A program made the position numbers and the translations under genes. Below, piece by piece: positions 11,128 through 22,512 of a DNA stretch of 64,000 bases (the first letter of the stretch is position 1; every line of letters starts with the position of its first letter). The stretch is from Pagrus major (Eukaryota; Chordata; Actinopteri; Spariformes; Sparidae). Under the pieces are notes generated by a model. It made no database searches and was not told the DNA's origin. It saw nothing but the letters and a program-made list of their open reading frames with translations. The DNA lies in contig NC_133230.1 of the NCBI RefSeq assembly GCF_040436345.1, positions 26,933,051-26,997,050 on the forward strand, read 5' to 3'.

Positions 11128-14100
11128 CTACTCTATGTTAACAGTCACTCTGCCTGCTGTGATTTTCAGTGGGTGTTTTGAACATGTTGTAGAGAAGTAG
11201 GGTCTCAGAATGCTGCTCCACTGCTTTTTAAAACGATAGATCAGGGTGTTGTCATTGCCATCAGAGAAAGTCAGACACCCTCTCTCCCAGTCCAGCTGAA
11301 TTCTGACTCTGGTTGGTTTTCGTCTCAGTCTGAGGGGGCCAATGTGACCAGGGGAGGCCCAGAACTCCCCAGAAGAGAGGGACACAGTCCACAGGCCACC
11401 ACCAGGGTCTATGTCTGAGTCAAAGGCAGGACTGAGGTTTAGATCAGAATTGGACCAGTCCTTTCGGTGGACTGACTCACGAGTCACACCGAGAGACCAG
11501 TGACTGTTATCTCCCACCTCCACCTCCCAAGTGTGCCTCCCAGAGCTGAAGTCTTCTGAACCCAAGATGCTCGGTGGACTCACAAACCTCTCTGGATTGT
11601 CTGGAAGAGGCTGCTCCTCACACACAAACACACTGGACAGGTCAGGAGACACACCTAAACACACTGAGCCTGTGTTCGGGTCCATGGTCACCGGAACTGA
11701 AGAACATAAGTGAGTGACAGTGAAACAGACACAGGAATCAATACCAAAAATCCACACACATTGTAAATGCATGTGTATACGGCCCAATCCCTTTACACCC
11801 CTAGCCCTTACCACTTAGCTCTTCCCCTCCATTTTGACATGGGGTAGGTTGTCCTGATTCTTGTTGGGATAGAGGGGTAGGGTTAAGTGTTGGGGCCACA
11901 TGACCCTTCAAATGGAGGCCTTTCAGAGGCAAACTTAAAACTGAGGGTTATGAGAACTCTGTTGTTTCAATATATTAGGGTCCCTTTCTTTACGATTGTG
12001 GTGGGGTATACTCCCCTAGTGCAGAGCAAGGTGTAGTGCTGGTGAATGCAGCCTTGACTCAACTCCTCCCCCAACAAATTCCCTAATCAGGGCCAAGCTA
12101 TAAGGCACCTGTGTGCCATTGTTCTGCCTCTGCCTCCTGCTCTGTCTCTGCTGTGGTTGGCAGTGTTTGGTGTCCCAGTGGCTGTCCATGTGAGGAATCC
12201 CTGTTTGCCCCTTACCAGAGTGTTTTCTGTGCTTATGTCTGGTGCATGAGTGGTGAGTAGGTTTAGTTTTTAAAATGTATTTTAACTAGTGGTGGGACAC
12301 GATTAAAACAAAATTATTAAGCGCATATCAATATTTGACACGTGAAGCAACATTTTTCAATTTAAATGGATTTTGGTATATGACTGAATCAATGAATAGA
12401 CACATAAATGAGCTTAAACAACAAAATTGTGTTTGTTTTTTTTTCATCACTGAGTGTTAACATAAAGTTCAATATGAATGAAGAATATTATGATTACATT
12501 GTTCACAAGGCACAAACCAGTGCATTTGTTAATTTGTCAGTCGTGGACTTACTCATTTTGGCTCTGAACCCTGTCATCTTGTCGAGTGTGGATTGGCGAC
12601 ACTGCCTGCTCCAACTAGGAGCGTTGTCTGTGCTAGCTGCAACATGTTTGGCATTGAGGTGGTAGCGGAGGCTGGAAGTGCTCCGGTGATAGGCAAATTC
12701 TTGCTTGCATAATTTGCACACAACTGTGCTTTTATCCAGGTTTCCACCTGGTAGTTTTTTAAAACTAAAATTTCCGCCCACCAAACCCAGCAACGACTTC
12801 TCATCAGTTTCCATTTCTCGTGTTGTGTCCTGTGCATCAGTATTACGGGTTTGCCGGGAACTCGTGCAATGAGAAACGTTCTGCACTGTTTGGAGTGCAA
12901 AAATAAATTGCGATTAAATGCACTATTTTTTTTTTGTCCCTTTTTCAGGTTCACCTGCACAATAACACTGCAATTGTTTTGCCTTTTTAGTTTTGTTTTG
13001 CCCACATTTTTACATTTAGTTTGCCTTAACCATTTAGTTTGCATTCTGCAATTGTTTTGCCCTTTTGCATTTAGTTTTGTGTTTTAAACCAACTGGGTTA
13101 CCTTACTTTACTTTGTTTTGCTACCTTGTTTATTTGATTACTTGTTTTTCTGACCATTTGTTAAGTTATTTTCCCAGGCAGAGTGCCATATTGTTGGGAG
13201 GCTAGGCACCTGTGGTGAGGTCCCTTCACTTTTTGTATATGAGCAAACACACGGGTATACACTATTGACTGCACCATTTGCTGTGCTGCACTGAAGGTGA
13301 GTAGTGGTAGCACCCCTGGACTCTGCCTCTGTGTAGTCTGCCACTCCACATATGGCCTCAGCTTAGTTTTCCTTTTTTTTATATAGTTGTGGTTGGACTT
13401 TTAATATAAGTACACTGATTCTTTTAAATATTTCATATTGAGGCCTTTTTAAAAAGATGATTGTAATAAAGTCATTGTTTTCACCTTACTGATTTTAAGA
13501 GTTTCCTTTGCTTATTAACCCTTTCTTTCCCCCTCAGCAGTTCCAACCCCTGTCTGTTTACATTGATTATTTTGATTAGTTTAAAATAAAACCTTTAATT
13601 TACTTCATCACTCATGTCTCTGCCTATTCAGTAACGAGTCGGTGTGTCCTTTTCAATTTCCCAACCAATCTTAGAGGTTCAAATATTTCTTGGGGTTGCA
13701 AGTCCCCAGGTGGCTTTGTTTGGCTTCCCCCCTGAATTTTCCCCCCGTAGTGCCCTTCGCCACACAAGCATAAAACAATAGCTTCTAGTTTGCTAGCTAA
13801 CAGGACTTTTTTTTTTTTTTTTTTTTTATTGCTCATTTGAGTCTTGTATTTTGACATATTTCAATCTTGCATCCCCCCCTTTGATGGCATATGCCTGAAT
13901 TTGAATTTGAATTTAAATCCAGCAATAAAGTTGCTGCAGTTGGTACTGCTCCGCTCATTTCAGTGCAGACTGGCAGGATAGGAGTGCGAGTTGCTAATGT
14001 TAGCTTACAAAGCATCACTAGTGGCCAGGTAATGAAGCGGTGTTTTTTTTTATTCGATGACTTGATTGATAGCATGAAGTTGCAAATGAGGTAGTAGTGA

Positions 14101-14938
14101 ACTACATTTAACTAGTGCTTTAACAACTTTTTGCAGTAGCTGGCTGGTTGTTTAATTACTTATTTTGCATAATGATTTAGGTAGTTAAATTATTTTTTTT
14201 TGCCATTTTATGCATAGTTAACTCCTGAACAGTTAAGCCAAATGTTTGCAGTAAACTCAATTGAATAGCATTTTCTGCTGGCAGGTGACCAATTTGTTTT
14301 TATTTTCTATAGTTTATAGTCTTCTTAATATTTTTAGTTAACCAAAATAGATTTCTCACTAGGGCAGCATTGGTATGCCTGCATCCTTGTTGGCAACCAG
14401 AGGCATTTAGAGATTTAGCCTGTTAGTAGCTGGTACAGCCAAAAGAATTGGTGGTAATTAAATTCCCCAGACTTAACATCAAATTATTTTACCATCATTA
14501 CTATCTGCTGTGACACTGCTAAGTAAATTATATTGGCCTCTGACAAAAGATCTGAACTACACAATCATTTACTGTTCTGTACGGTCACAGGGTAAAGCTT
14601 TGCTCACAGTACTGGATGATCCTTAGCATCTTGTCCCAGACTTGGTGCTGCACACAGCTCTGGTGTTTGGCAACATCAATCAGAGTTCCTGATTCGTCAT
14701 CAGGCTCCTTTACTCTGCACTGAGCCCTGGAACAAACAACAGCGACTAAAGATGCACTACAACATCTATACGGTCTGCATTGTATGCATTTTGAGGAACA
14801 CTTGCAGGTTTTGTAAGTACATTACACTCTACAAAAATATAAATGAAAAACTTTTCTATTCACACCCATTAGTCATGAGTTAAAGTATCAAATTTAAGAC
14901 TTTTTTTTATGGGCACAAAATTCTCAGATTTTGAGCAC

Positions 14939-14976
<38 letters not shown>

Positions 14977-17900
14977 TGTTAGTGAGCATTTCTTCTTTGC
15001 CAAGATAATACATCTACCTAACCAGTGTGGCATATCAAGATGCTGATTTAAGAGCATGATTAGTGCACAGGTGTGTCTCAGGCTGGTCATGGATGGCACC
15101 ACAATGAGCCTCAAGATCTCATCAGTTATCTCTCTGCCTTCAAACTGCCATCAATACATGCTGCTGTGTTTGTCTGTTGCTTATGCCTGCCCATACCATA
15201 ACTCCACTGCCACCATTGGGCACTCTGTTCACAACAGCAGAGCGCTTACTGACATGACGCCATACACGCTGTCAGCCATCTGTCCAGTACAGTGAAGAAC
15301 AGGGATTAATCTGTAAAGAGAACATTTCTCCAAAGTGCCAGACACCATTGAGGTGCAGTAAGGTCAAGACCCTGGAGAGGATGACAGTGAGCTTCCTGAG
15401 CGCTTTGACAGCATGTGCAGAAATTCTTTGGTTTGTGCAAGTGCTGCAGGCAAAGCAGCCAGATGTGGAGGTCTTGAGCTGGCATGGATGCAAATCATTT
15501 GCAATTGTGTGGCTGGTTGGATGCACTGCCAAATGATCAGAAACCACACTGGAGATGACTTATGATGGTGAAAGGAACATTCAGTTCACAGGAAACGGCT
15601 CTGTGTGGTTACCTGTGTTCATTGCTGTGATAAAACTGTACATTTTGGAGTTGCCTTTCATTGTGACCAGCCCAAAGCCCACCTGTGCACTAGTCATGCT
15701 GTTTAATCACCATTCAGGTGGATGGATTATCTTGATATAGGTAGAAGTGCTCACTAACACGATTTTAAGAAATTTGTGCTAATCATCTGAGAAATACATC
15801 TATTACTTCAACTCCTGAAAAATGAGAGCCAAAAAAAGTGTTGCGATTTAATAACTAAACATTTTGTTTAGTGTAAAGATGTAGAAATGGAAAATGCCAT
15901 AATCCTTATATTAGTATGAAGCACATATATTATTATATTATATATATTCCCTTGTTTTGAAGCAACATCAATCACAGAAAGCTGAATTAAATGGCTAGTG
16001 GCTATTTAAAAAAAAAAAAAAAAACTTTATCATCTTGTAAATTGGCAGCCTGATATAATAAAACTTTAATGTAGTTTTTGTTAGTATTTTGTGTACATTA
16101 TATTTCCAACATAAATGTATTATGAAATGATTTCTTGTAGAACACATTAGCTAAATTAACTCACCTTTCAGAGGCCTTCTTGTAGTTCTGTGGGGACAGA
16201 GACGGAGACAGAGGGACTGATGAACGCATGGAAACAGAGCAGAAATAAACTAAAAAAGCTTTTTAATCCAAGCACAAGCTTTCTATCCAGTGACCTGGTC
16301 CAAAGTTTTACTTGGACACAGGAAATGCCTAAATTTAATGGTTCATCACTATGAATTCCTTCGTATCCTAACCCACTTTGGGCTTTCATCTAGCACTACC
16401 ATCTAATCAAACTGTCAGATTTCCACGTGTTTACCTTGAAAGTTGAGCAGACAGTAATGGTGTCCTAAAGCAGCACATCACTAAAAATACTTAGATTCTC
16501 ATTATCATGAGATTAATTTTGAAATGATTCATCACAACTGGGCAAAGTCTATTTATTGATGTACAGCAGATCATGGCATATTATTGAGAGCTCCAGAACA
16601 GCTACTCGATGGGCTCTGTGGTGAGACTGCCTTTTTCTCAATATTACACTTATTTAGCAGACTAATGACTAAGCGCAATTAATTTGCTGTGAGGTAAAAA
16701 TATATATAATTTGTCATAAATAGGTGAAACTTGCAAAAAACACAAGAATGTATGTTTAAGATTCTTGCTAGGTTTTATGTTGCTGAATTGTCTGAACTGA
16801 ATTATAGTGGCATAAAGCAGTTATTAGTCCTGGTCTCTGGGATACAAAACTGCACTATGGGATAAATATAAACAATATCTCGCAGTTAGAAGTCCCCTGC
16901 TTCCTAGGGATAGGAATAACCTTTAGAAAGCCGAAATCATCCAAGCCCATGGCCTCCTCTGTCTCTCTGATACTGCTGGTCAGCACTTGTATGTCATTGT
17001 TGATCCTGTCAATCTTCTCTTTCATCCTCTGACTCTTCTCCTCCTCTTCCTGTTTCAGCTGTGACATCAGAGCAGCCTCCTCATCACGGAGGTACTGGTG
17101 CATCTTCTCAAACTCCTCCCTCAGGACCTGGGCTGTTTGTACTGATTGGCTCTGACAATTAGGTAAAGAGATGTCATGTTAGAAGACTTATTTAATATTG
17201 ACTCTGACATTTCAAAGCAATGCTGTAATTTAGTATCGAGCATGGTACAATGGGTGGCGATTTTCAGCCAATATGTATTTAAGACTTAGAAAAATTAGTG
17301 AATTTCCCAAGAATTTGTATCTACCATTTCATGGAGCAAGTTCTTTCATTCACACTTTGATCTTCTCACATTTAAGTCATTGTGTTACCTTTTGGTCACA
17401 AACAACTTATACAACAACTAAGTCTCTGATGATATACAATCGAACAATTCCAATAAGATCACATCATTGACATGTTCTTATGAAATTAAATGTTAAGTTT
17501 TGATGTCAACTCTTCATGTCCAAAGCACATGGCTCAGGAACTCCAGCGTAGCTATGTCAATGAACATCTCTCTAAGATTGGTTTGTACACACACAATACA
17601 GTCTTGAATCCTTTTTCCATCAATACCTTGATGTGAGAAGCAGTATCCTCATAGGTTTGTCTGATTGAGGTTAAACTCTCCATCTGTTCTTGGAGACTTC
17701 TGATGGCCGATCGCAGCTCTCTCTGCAGACAGAATATCTGATAAGGTATATGATAACATACTGTACATTACCATGTACACCACATACAGTCCCCTCCAAA
17801 ACTATTGGAACAGCAAGGCCAATTCCTATGTTTTTGCTGTACACTGAAAACATTTGGGTTTGACACCAAAAGATGAATATGAGACAAGAGATCAGTATGT

Positions 17901-19880
17901 CAGCATCTATTTCCAGGTATTTACATCTAGGTCTGTTAAAAAAACTTAGAAGATAGGACCTTTAGTTTGAACCCCCCCATTTTTCAGTTTGCTGCCCAGG
18001 TATGTCCTATTACATTGATTATTCAAACAATAAATAAATAGCGCTGAATGTCTACTCTCAGTTTCAGCTTTGGGTTTTGCCTTTGCAGAGTGCATTTATG
18101 GTTAAAAAGGTGTAACCAACATGAAGACCAGAGAGCTGTCTATGGGAGAAAAGCAAGCAATTTTTAAGCTGAGAGAAGATGGAAAATCAATCAGAGCCGT
18201 TGCAGAAACACTGGCCATAGCCAGTACAACCATTTGGAATGTCCTGAAGAAGAAAGAAACCACTGGTGTACTCAGCAACAGATGTTGAACTGGTAGACAA
18301 AGGAAAACATGAGCAGTTGACAGAAACATTGTGAGAGCTGTAAAGAAAAACCCTAAAACAACTGTCAGTGACATCACCAACAACCTCCAGAGGGCAGGAG
18401 TGAAGGTATCACAATCCACCGTTCGCAGAAGACTTCAGGAACACAAGTACCGAGGCTACACCAGAAGATGCAAACCCCTCATTAGCTATAAGAATAGGAA
18501 GGCCAGATTGGAATTTGCCAAGCAGTACAGAGACGAGGCTCATAAGTTCTGGGACAAAGTTTTATGGACTGATGAGACAAAGATTAACCTTTACCGATGT
18601 GATGGAAAGGCTAATGTGTGGAGAAAGAAAGGATCTAACCATGATCCCAAACACACAAGCTCATCTGTGAAACAAGGTGGAGGTAATATCATGGCTTGGG
18701 CTTGCATGGCTTCTTCTGGGACGGGCTCATTGATCTTCATTGATGATGTAACACATGATGGCAGCAGCAAAATAAACTCAGAAGTCTACAGAAACATTTG
18801 GAACCAAACTGATCGGGAGATCCTTCATCATGCAGCAAGACAACAACCTGGAACACACTGCCAAAACAACCAAGGAGTTCATCAGGGGGAAGAAGTGGAA
18901 GGTTTTAGACTGGCCAAGTCAATCTCCAGACTCCAGAGCATTTTACCTGCTAAAGAGGAGACTGAAGGGAGAAACCCCCCCGAAACAAACAACTGAAAGA
19001 GGCTGCGGTGAAAGCCTGGAGAAGCCGAGAAGTCTGGTGATGTCAGTGGGTCACAGGCTTGATGCAATTATTGCAAGCAAAGAATTTGCAAGTAAATATC
19101 AAGTATTTTTCACTCTACTCTATTTTAAGTCTACCTGTTCCTATACTTTTGGACGGGACTGTACTTCTCAAGACAAGTGAAGTGATGTTCATGTCTTTAA
19201 TAGGTGGCGTGTCCCTTTAACACATGTTGGTGCAGCCCAGCCTAATTATTGAGGGGAGTGCCGTTTGTGTGCTGGATCTGGTGTCTGACCTTACAGTCAA
19301 GGACAGCCTCCTGAATGGAGCAGCACTGGTGCTCTTCATGCTCTTCTGGCTGACACTGTTGGCAGAGTGGCTCCCCATCTTCCAGACAGAACACAGTGAG
19401 CATTTCTCCATGCTCCACACACAGCTCTTCTTTCTCCATACCCCTGTATCTGCTCACAGCGTCCCCTCCATCCTCTGCGGCCCTGACACTCTCCTCTACA
19501 GCTCCAGACAAAACCCCAGGTCTCCTGGGCTGGTTGTGGAACAGGGCTTTCAGCAGTGTCTGCAGGACCGAGTCCATCAGCTGTGATCCGTAGCAGATGG
19601 TGCAGCCGGCCTGGCCCAGCTCACCCTGGCTCAGCTCGATACATGTTGGGCACAGTTTGTGGCCACATGGCAGGGTCAGTATGCCCAGTGACTGGCAACC
19701 TGGACACTCTGTCTCTTCTTCAGGTTGGGTCGGACGCTGCTGGTCCTCAGTAGAATCTACATCTGGGGATTCCCCAACAGTGATAGTGTCTCTATGTTGA
19801 TCATCAGGCGCGTTCGTATCTTTGTCTTGTCCCAGCTCCTCTTCCCCTTCATGATCAGCCTGACTGGCCCTCTCAGCCAT
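11128..19880 (-). CDS. TRIM-family RING E3 ubiquitin ligase, six exons, 542 aa
   Basis: Joined minus-strand exons: 19880-19290, 17722-17627, 17151-16921, 16187-16165, 14726-14608, 11696-11128 (591, 96, 231, 23, 119 and 569 bp). All introns are GT-AG and the joined frame is open for 542 codons plus stop. The 96/231/23 middle exons match the usual fish TRIM layout. An acidic leader of about 58 residues precedes a C3HC4 RING (C59, C62, C72, H74, C77, C80, C93, C96), which in this family recruits the E2 ubiquitin enzyme. B-box 2 follows (C154, H157, C165, D168, C173, C176, H181, H184). The coiled coil, about 198-306, should dimerise the protein. The PRY/SPRY, about 355-542, starts at VTMDPNT and has WEVEVG and LDWERG; it should bind the substrate. 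The start codon has G at -3 and +4. Substrate and orthologue are unknown, so I give no symbol. Donors of introns 1 and 3 (GTCAGA, GTTATT) are weak. Transposons occur in introns 1, 4 and 5 only. Confidence 0.9.
12285..13044 (-). mobile_element. hAT-type transposon fragment in TRIM intron 5
   Basis: The left edge, TAGTGGTGGGACACGATTAA near 12291, resembles ends of ZBED-type hAT elements of fish, and the minus strand encodes a BED zinc finger. The rest of the transposase, including the dimerisation domain, is absent. Exact ends and an 8-bp target duplication could not be fixed, so the boundaries are approximate. Confidence 0.6.
12503..12886 (-). pseudogene. BED zinc finger of a hAT transposase (ZBED-like), truncated
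   Basis: The 127-codon frame contains a BED finger: VVCKLC (C-x2-C), an aromatic and basic middle, then HLNAKH (H-x4-H), which binds DNA at transposon ends in hAT transposases. It is followed by a serine/threonine-rich linker and ends at a stop shortly after KLTNAL, where relatives continue into the catalytic core. Only the DNA-binding N-terminus survives. It lies in an intron of the TRIM gene on the same strand. Confidence 0.75.
14823..15875 (-). mobile_element. Tc1-like element with long inverted repeats, TRIM intron 4
   Basis: It begins TACACTCTACAAAAATATAA and ends in AGTGTA. Long imperfect inverted arms face each other: about 14978-15076 (GTTAGTGAGCA, AAGATAATAC, TAGTGCACAGGTG) and about 15680-15758 (complement of the same blocks). 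Between them the minus strand retains a corrupted transposase: a block reading VWHFGEMFSLQINPC corresponds to the segment around the first catalytic aspartate (FTDES in active relatives), and GGSGVMVWAG follows in another frame. The element is dead. A T tract interrupts the left arm at 14940-14971. Confidence 0.75.
14940..14971. repeat. Poly(T) tract
   Basis: An uninterrupted run of 32 T inside the left arm of the Tc1-like element. Confidence 0.95.
17787..19161 (+). mobile_element. Second Tc1-like element, TRIM intron 1
   Basis: The left end CAGTCCCCTCCAAAACTATT and the inverted right end CAGTCCCGTCCAAAAGTATA match over about 27 bp with few differences. TA dinucleotides at 17785-17786 and 19162-19163 are the expected target duplication. 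At 1375 bp it is close to full length for Tc1 elements. It is inserted antisense to the TRIM gene, between exons 1 and 2, with a decayed transposase inside. Confidence 0.9.
18121..19101 (+). pseudogene. Tc1-like transposase, inactivated
   Basis: From the ATG at 18121 the frame gives the helix-turn-helix region (IRAVAETLAIASTTIWNVLK) and is stopped by TGA at 18286-18288 and again at 18310-18312. It reopens with TVSDITNNLQRAGVKVSQST and VLWTDETKI, which carries the first catalytic aspartate. A frameshift near 18810-18830 moves the second catalytic block (QQDNN) into another frame. The third acidic residue, usually in an NPIE/NPID context after SPD, is deleted (SPDSRAFYLL here). Confidence 0.9.
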
Positions 19881-20600
19881 GACAGCAATGCAGATGACTG
19901 GTTAAATTTAGCTCTGCTGACTGCACCTTTGCTGAGCAACAGAGAAGGTTTCTGTCTCTTAGTGTGTGCTGCAAGCCCACAGCAGCATCAGGTCAGAGTT
20001 GTTCTGCAGTCCACATGCAATCTGAGCTTTGCAACAGGTTGCACAATCATTTGTGCTCTCTGTAGCCTCAAGCTCCTCCCTGTCAGCTGCTGCACACACC
20101 CTCCCCTCTGAGAGGTGAAGTCACCCAAATGTCATGATAAAAATACTTGTGAGTTGAAAACAAGAGGCATCAGTCAAAAGAGACTCACAGAAGAATGGAA
20201 GGAACAAAATGACATGACAAGTTGTATCAAAGGGGCTCTGTGGAACTTCTGTGTTATGCTGTCAGCTGTTAATTTATGTAAGCAGACTCCATTTCTATAG
20301 TAATGTTACTACTGTTGCTGACTGTTGGCAGAGCGGAGAGAGGCACTGAGACGAGGCACTTGAGAATGTGCATCAAGTCACATTCTTTGGACTGTAGCAG
20401 GAAATCCGACCCGAGTCCTTCACAACGAAATCCACTGTCCAGCATCATTAATTATATTATGATGTGTTGTACAATCTTCTGTGGGGCTCACTCACAGCCC
20501 ATTTCCAGTTTCTGGTAAGTTTCAAGTACTTCAGGGGTTAGCAGCAGTCCTTTCGATCATGATTGGTCAAGCAGTTGTGACATCACATCACAGAAAGGAT
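19881..20600. other. Upstream region of the TRIM gene
   Basis: It must contain the TRIM 5' UTR and promoter, which read leftward. I see no clear TATA box or initiator, and no recognised repeat before the LINE at about 20625. Confidence 0.4.
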
Positions 20601-20689
20601 GACAACAAAAACTGCAACAATAGTAACCACCACTGTACTACTGCTTCTGCATGGGGTTGGGCAACCAGTACTAAATGAAGAACAGTGGA

Positions 20690-21419
20690 GAACAGTCGTT
20701 GGACATGTCCAGGCCCTCATTAGTCATAGGGCCTGGATGTCAGAAAACTTCCCGCTTCTAAATTTGGATAAAACTGAGATGTTGGTCATTGGCCCCACTC
20801 CACAGAGACACCACTGTCTTTGTGTGACATTTGATTCAACCCTCTCTTTCCATCAGCACGTCAAAGAAATTACCAAGATTGCATTTTACGACCTGCACAA
20901 CATAGCTAAAATTAGGTCCTTCCTGTCCACAGCTGACGCAGAGATCCTGATTCATGCCTTTGTTTCGTCTAGGCTGGATTATTGCAATGCCTTATTTTCG
21001 GGTCTGCTGTGTGAGAGCACTAAAAGTCTTCAGATGGTTCAGAATGTTGCAGCTGGAGTCTTAACACGTACAAGAAAATGTGATCATATTACACCAATCC
21101 TAGCCTCACTGCACTGGCTCCCAATTCATGTCAGATCAGCCTTTAAGGTGCTGCTGATGACATACAAAAGTGTACACGGCCTTGCCCCGTCGTACACGTC
21201 CAATCTCATAAAACCATATATTCCACCTTGTGCATTACACTCTCAGAATTCAGGGCTCCTGATGGTTCCAAGGGATAAAAGTCAGCTGGCTGCAGAGCTT
21301 TTTACCATCGTGCCCCCTTCCTCTGGAATAACCTCCCAGCTGACATCAGACAATCCGGCTCTATTGACGCCTTTAAATCTAAACTCAAAACTTACTTCTT
21401 TGACTTAGCCTTTAATTAA
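20690..21419 (+). pseudogene. LINE reverse transcriptase, C-terminal fragment
   Basis: Blocks typical of the post-catalytic part of L2/Rex-clade ORF2 are readable: WMSENFPLLNLDKTEMLVIG, VTFDSTLSFHQHV, FVSSRLDYCNALFSGL, VLTRTRK, LASLHWLPI, FKVLLMTYKSVHG and LAPSY. A frameshift near 21310-21325 displaces the last part; the neighbouring frame gives WNNLPADIRQ and KLKTYFFDLAFN with a stop at 21417-21419, the expected end. The catalytic domain is missing. Confidence 0.85.
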
Positions 21420-22141
21420 GACTCAATGAGTCTCTTAACTATAGTATTAGAATTTCTCTAACTTTTATTTTTGTTTTCTGTCCCCACAAGCTGCAAGCTG
21501 TGTCGCTCTCTCGCTGTTCACTCTCTATAGCTTTCTCCTCTTCCTCTTCCTCCCTCTTCTCCTCCTCCTCTCTTTTCATTCAGGCTCCCTTCTGATGGAC
21601 CACAGGCCCCTGGAAACATCTACCTCTCCTGGCTCCTGCTGCCTCACATATTGACAGCTCTGGATCGTCATACCCTGGGCTCCGCTGGATCATTGCACTC
21701 CTCTGTTTTACTATCTCCTTATAACTGTATTTCTGTCAAATTTGATGCGTCTTCACTTTGATCTCTCTGTTTTACTGCTAATTATCTTGTGTGGTCTGCC
21801 CTCTTCCAGGTCACCATGGTGGAGAGGAGGTCGTGTGGCTCGGGCACCACTTGGCGATGCCTTGTCCTCCTGGATCCACACACCTTACATAAATTTTCTA
21901 AATTGTATCAGATATTCTGTAAATTGTAAATTGTGATTTTGTTGTTCTGTTCTGTACATGCGACATCTATTGCATCTCTGTCCATCGTGGGAGAGGGATC
22001 CTCCTCTGTGGCTCTTCCTGAGGTTTCTTCCATCTTTTTTTCCCCGTTAAAAGGTTTTGTTTTTCTCAATATGGCAAGTTTTTCCTCACTGAAATCGAGG
22101 GTCTAAGGACATAGGATGTCATTCACTGTGCAGTTTGTAAA

Positions 22142-22448
22142 CCCTTGTATTATGTTTGTTTCTCCCCCATTACTTTGGTGTTTGTGGATGTTTTCCATCT
22201 ATTGGATGAACATAATCTAGTATTGACATTTCCTGTGCCGGTCATTTTTGACCAGGAACACCACAGGTGTTACAAAGTTGATTAGACCACTCAAAATTCA
22301 ATGGAAGTGGTGATCAACAATTGTATATGTTCAAATGCCTAGTGTGGAGGATATCATAAGGCCTTGAGGCAATCAGAGGAAAAATACAATTTTTATGATA
22401 TTATGAAGTTGTAAATTGGTCAGATTTGACCCGAACACCACAGGAGGG
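22142..22448. mobile_element. piggyBac-like MITE nested in the LINE 3' UTR
   Basis: It starts CCCTTGTATT and ends CACAGGAGGG, with the 4-bp flank TAAA on both sides (22138-22141 and 22449-22452). Internal palindromes GGTCATTTTTGACC (22240-22253) and GGTCAGATTTGACC (22419-22432) resemble those of the piggyBac relic at 7455-8492. No coding capacity is left. Confidence 0.75.
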
Positions 22449-22512
22449 TAAAGCCCACGGAGGCAATGTGATTGGGATTTTGGGCTATATAAATAAAATT
22501 GATTTAATTTTG

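Larger units (their letters stand above)
20625..22512 (+). mobile_element. 5'-truncated L2/Rex-like LINE, 3' part
   Basis: The C-terminal end of a reverse-transcriptase ORF is followed by a long 3' UTR that ends in the LINE-like tail GGGCTATATAAATAAAATTG at about 22483. It is cut at the 5' side, as usual for target-primed insertion, and its 3' UTR is split by a later MITE at 22142-22448. The two halves rejoin cleanly across that insertion. Confidence 0.8.

Noticed and set aside
19224..19800. Plus-strand open frames opposite TRIM exon 1
   Set aside because: Antisense shadows of the RING and B-box coding exon.
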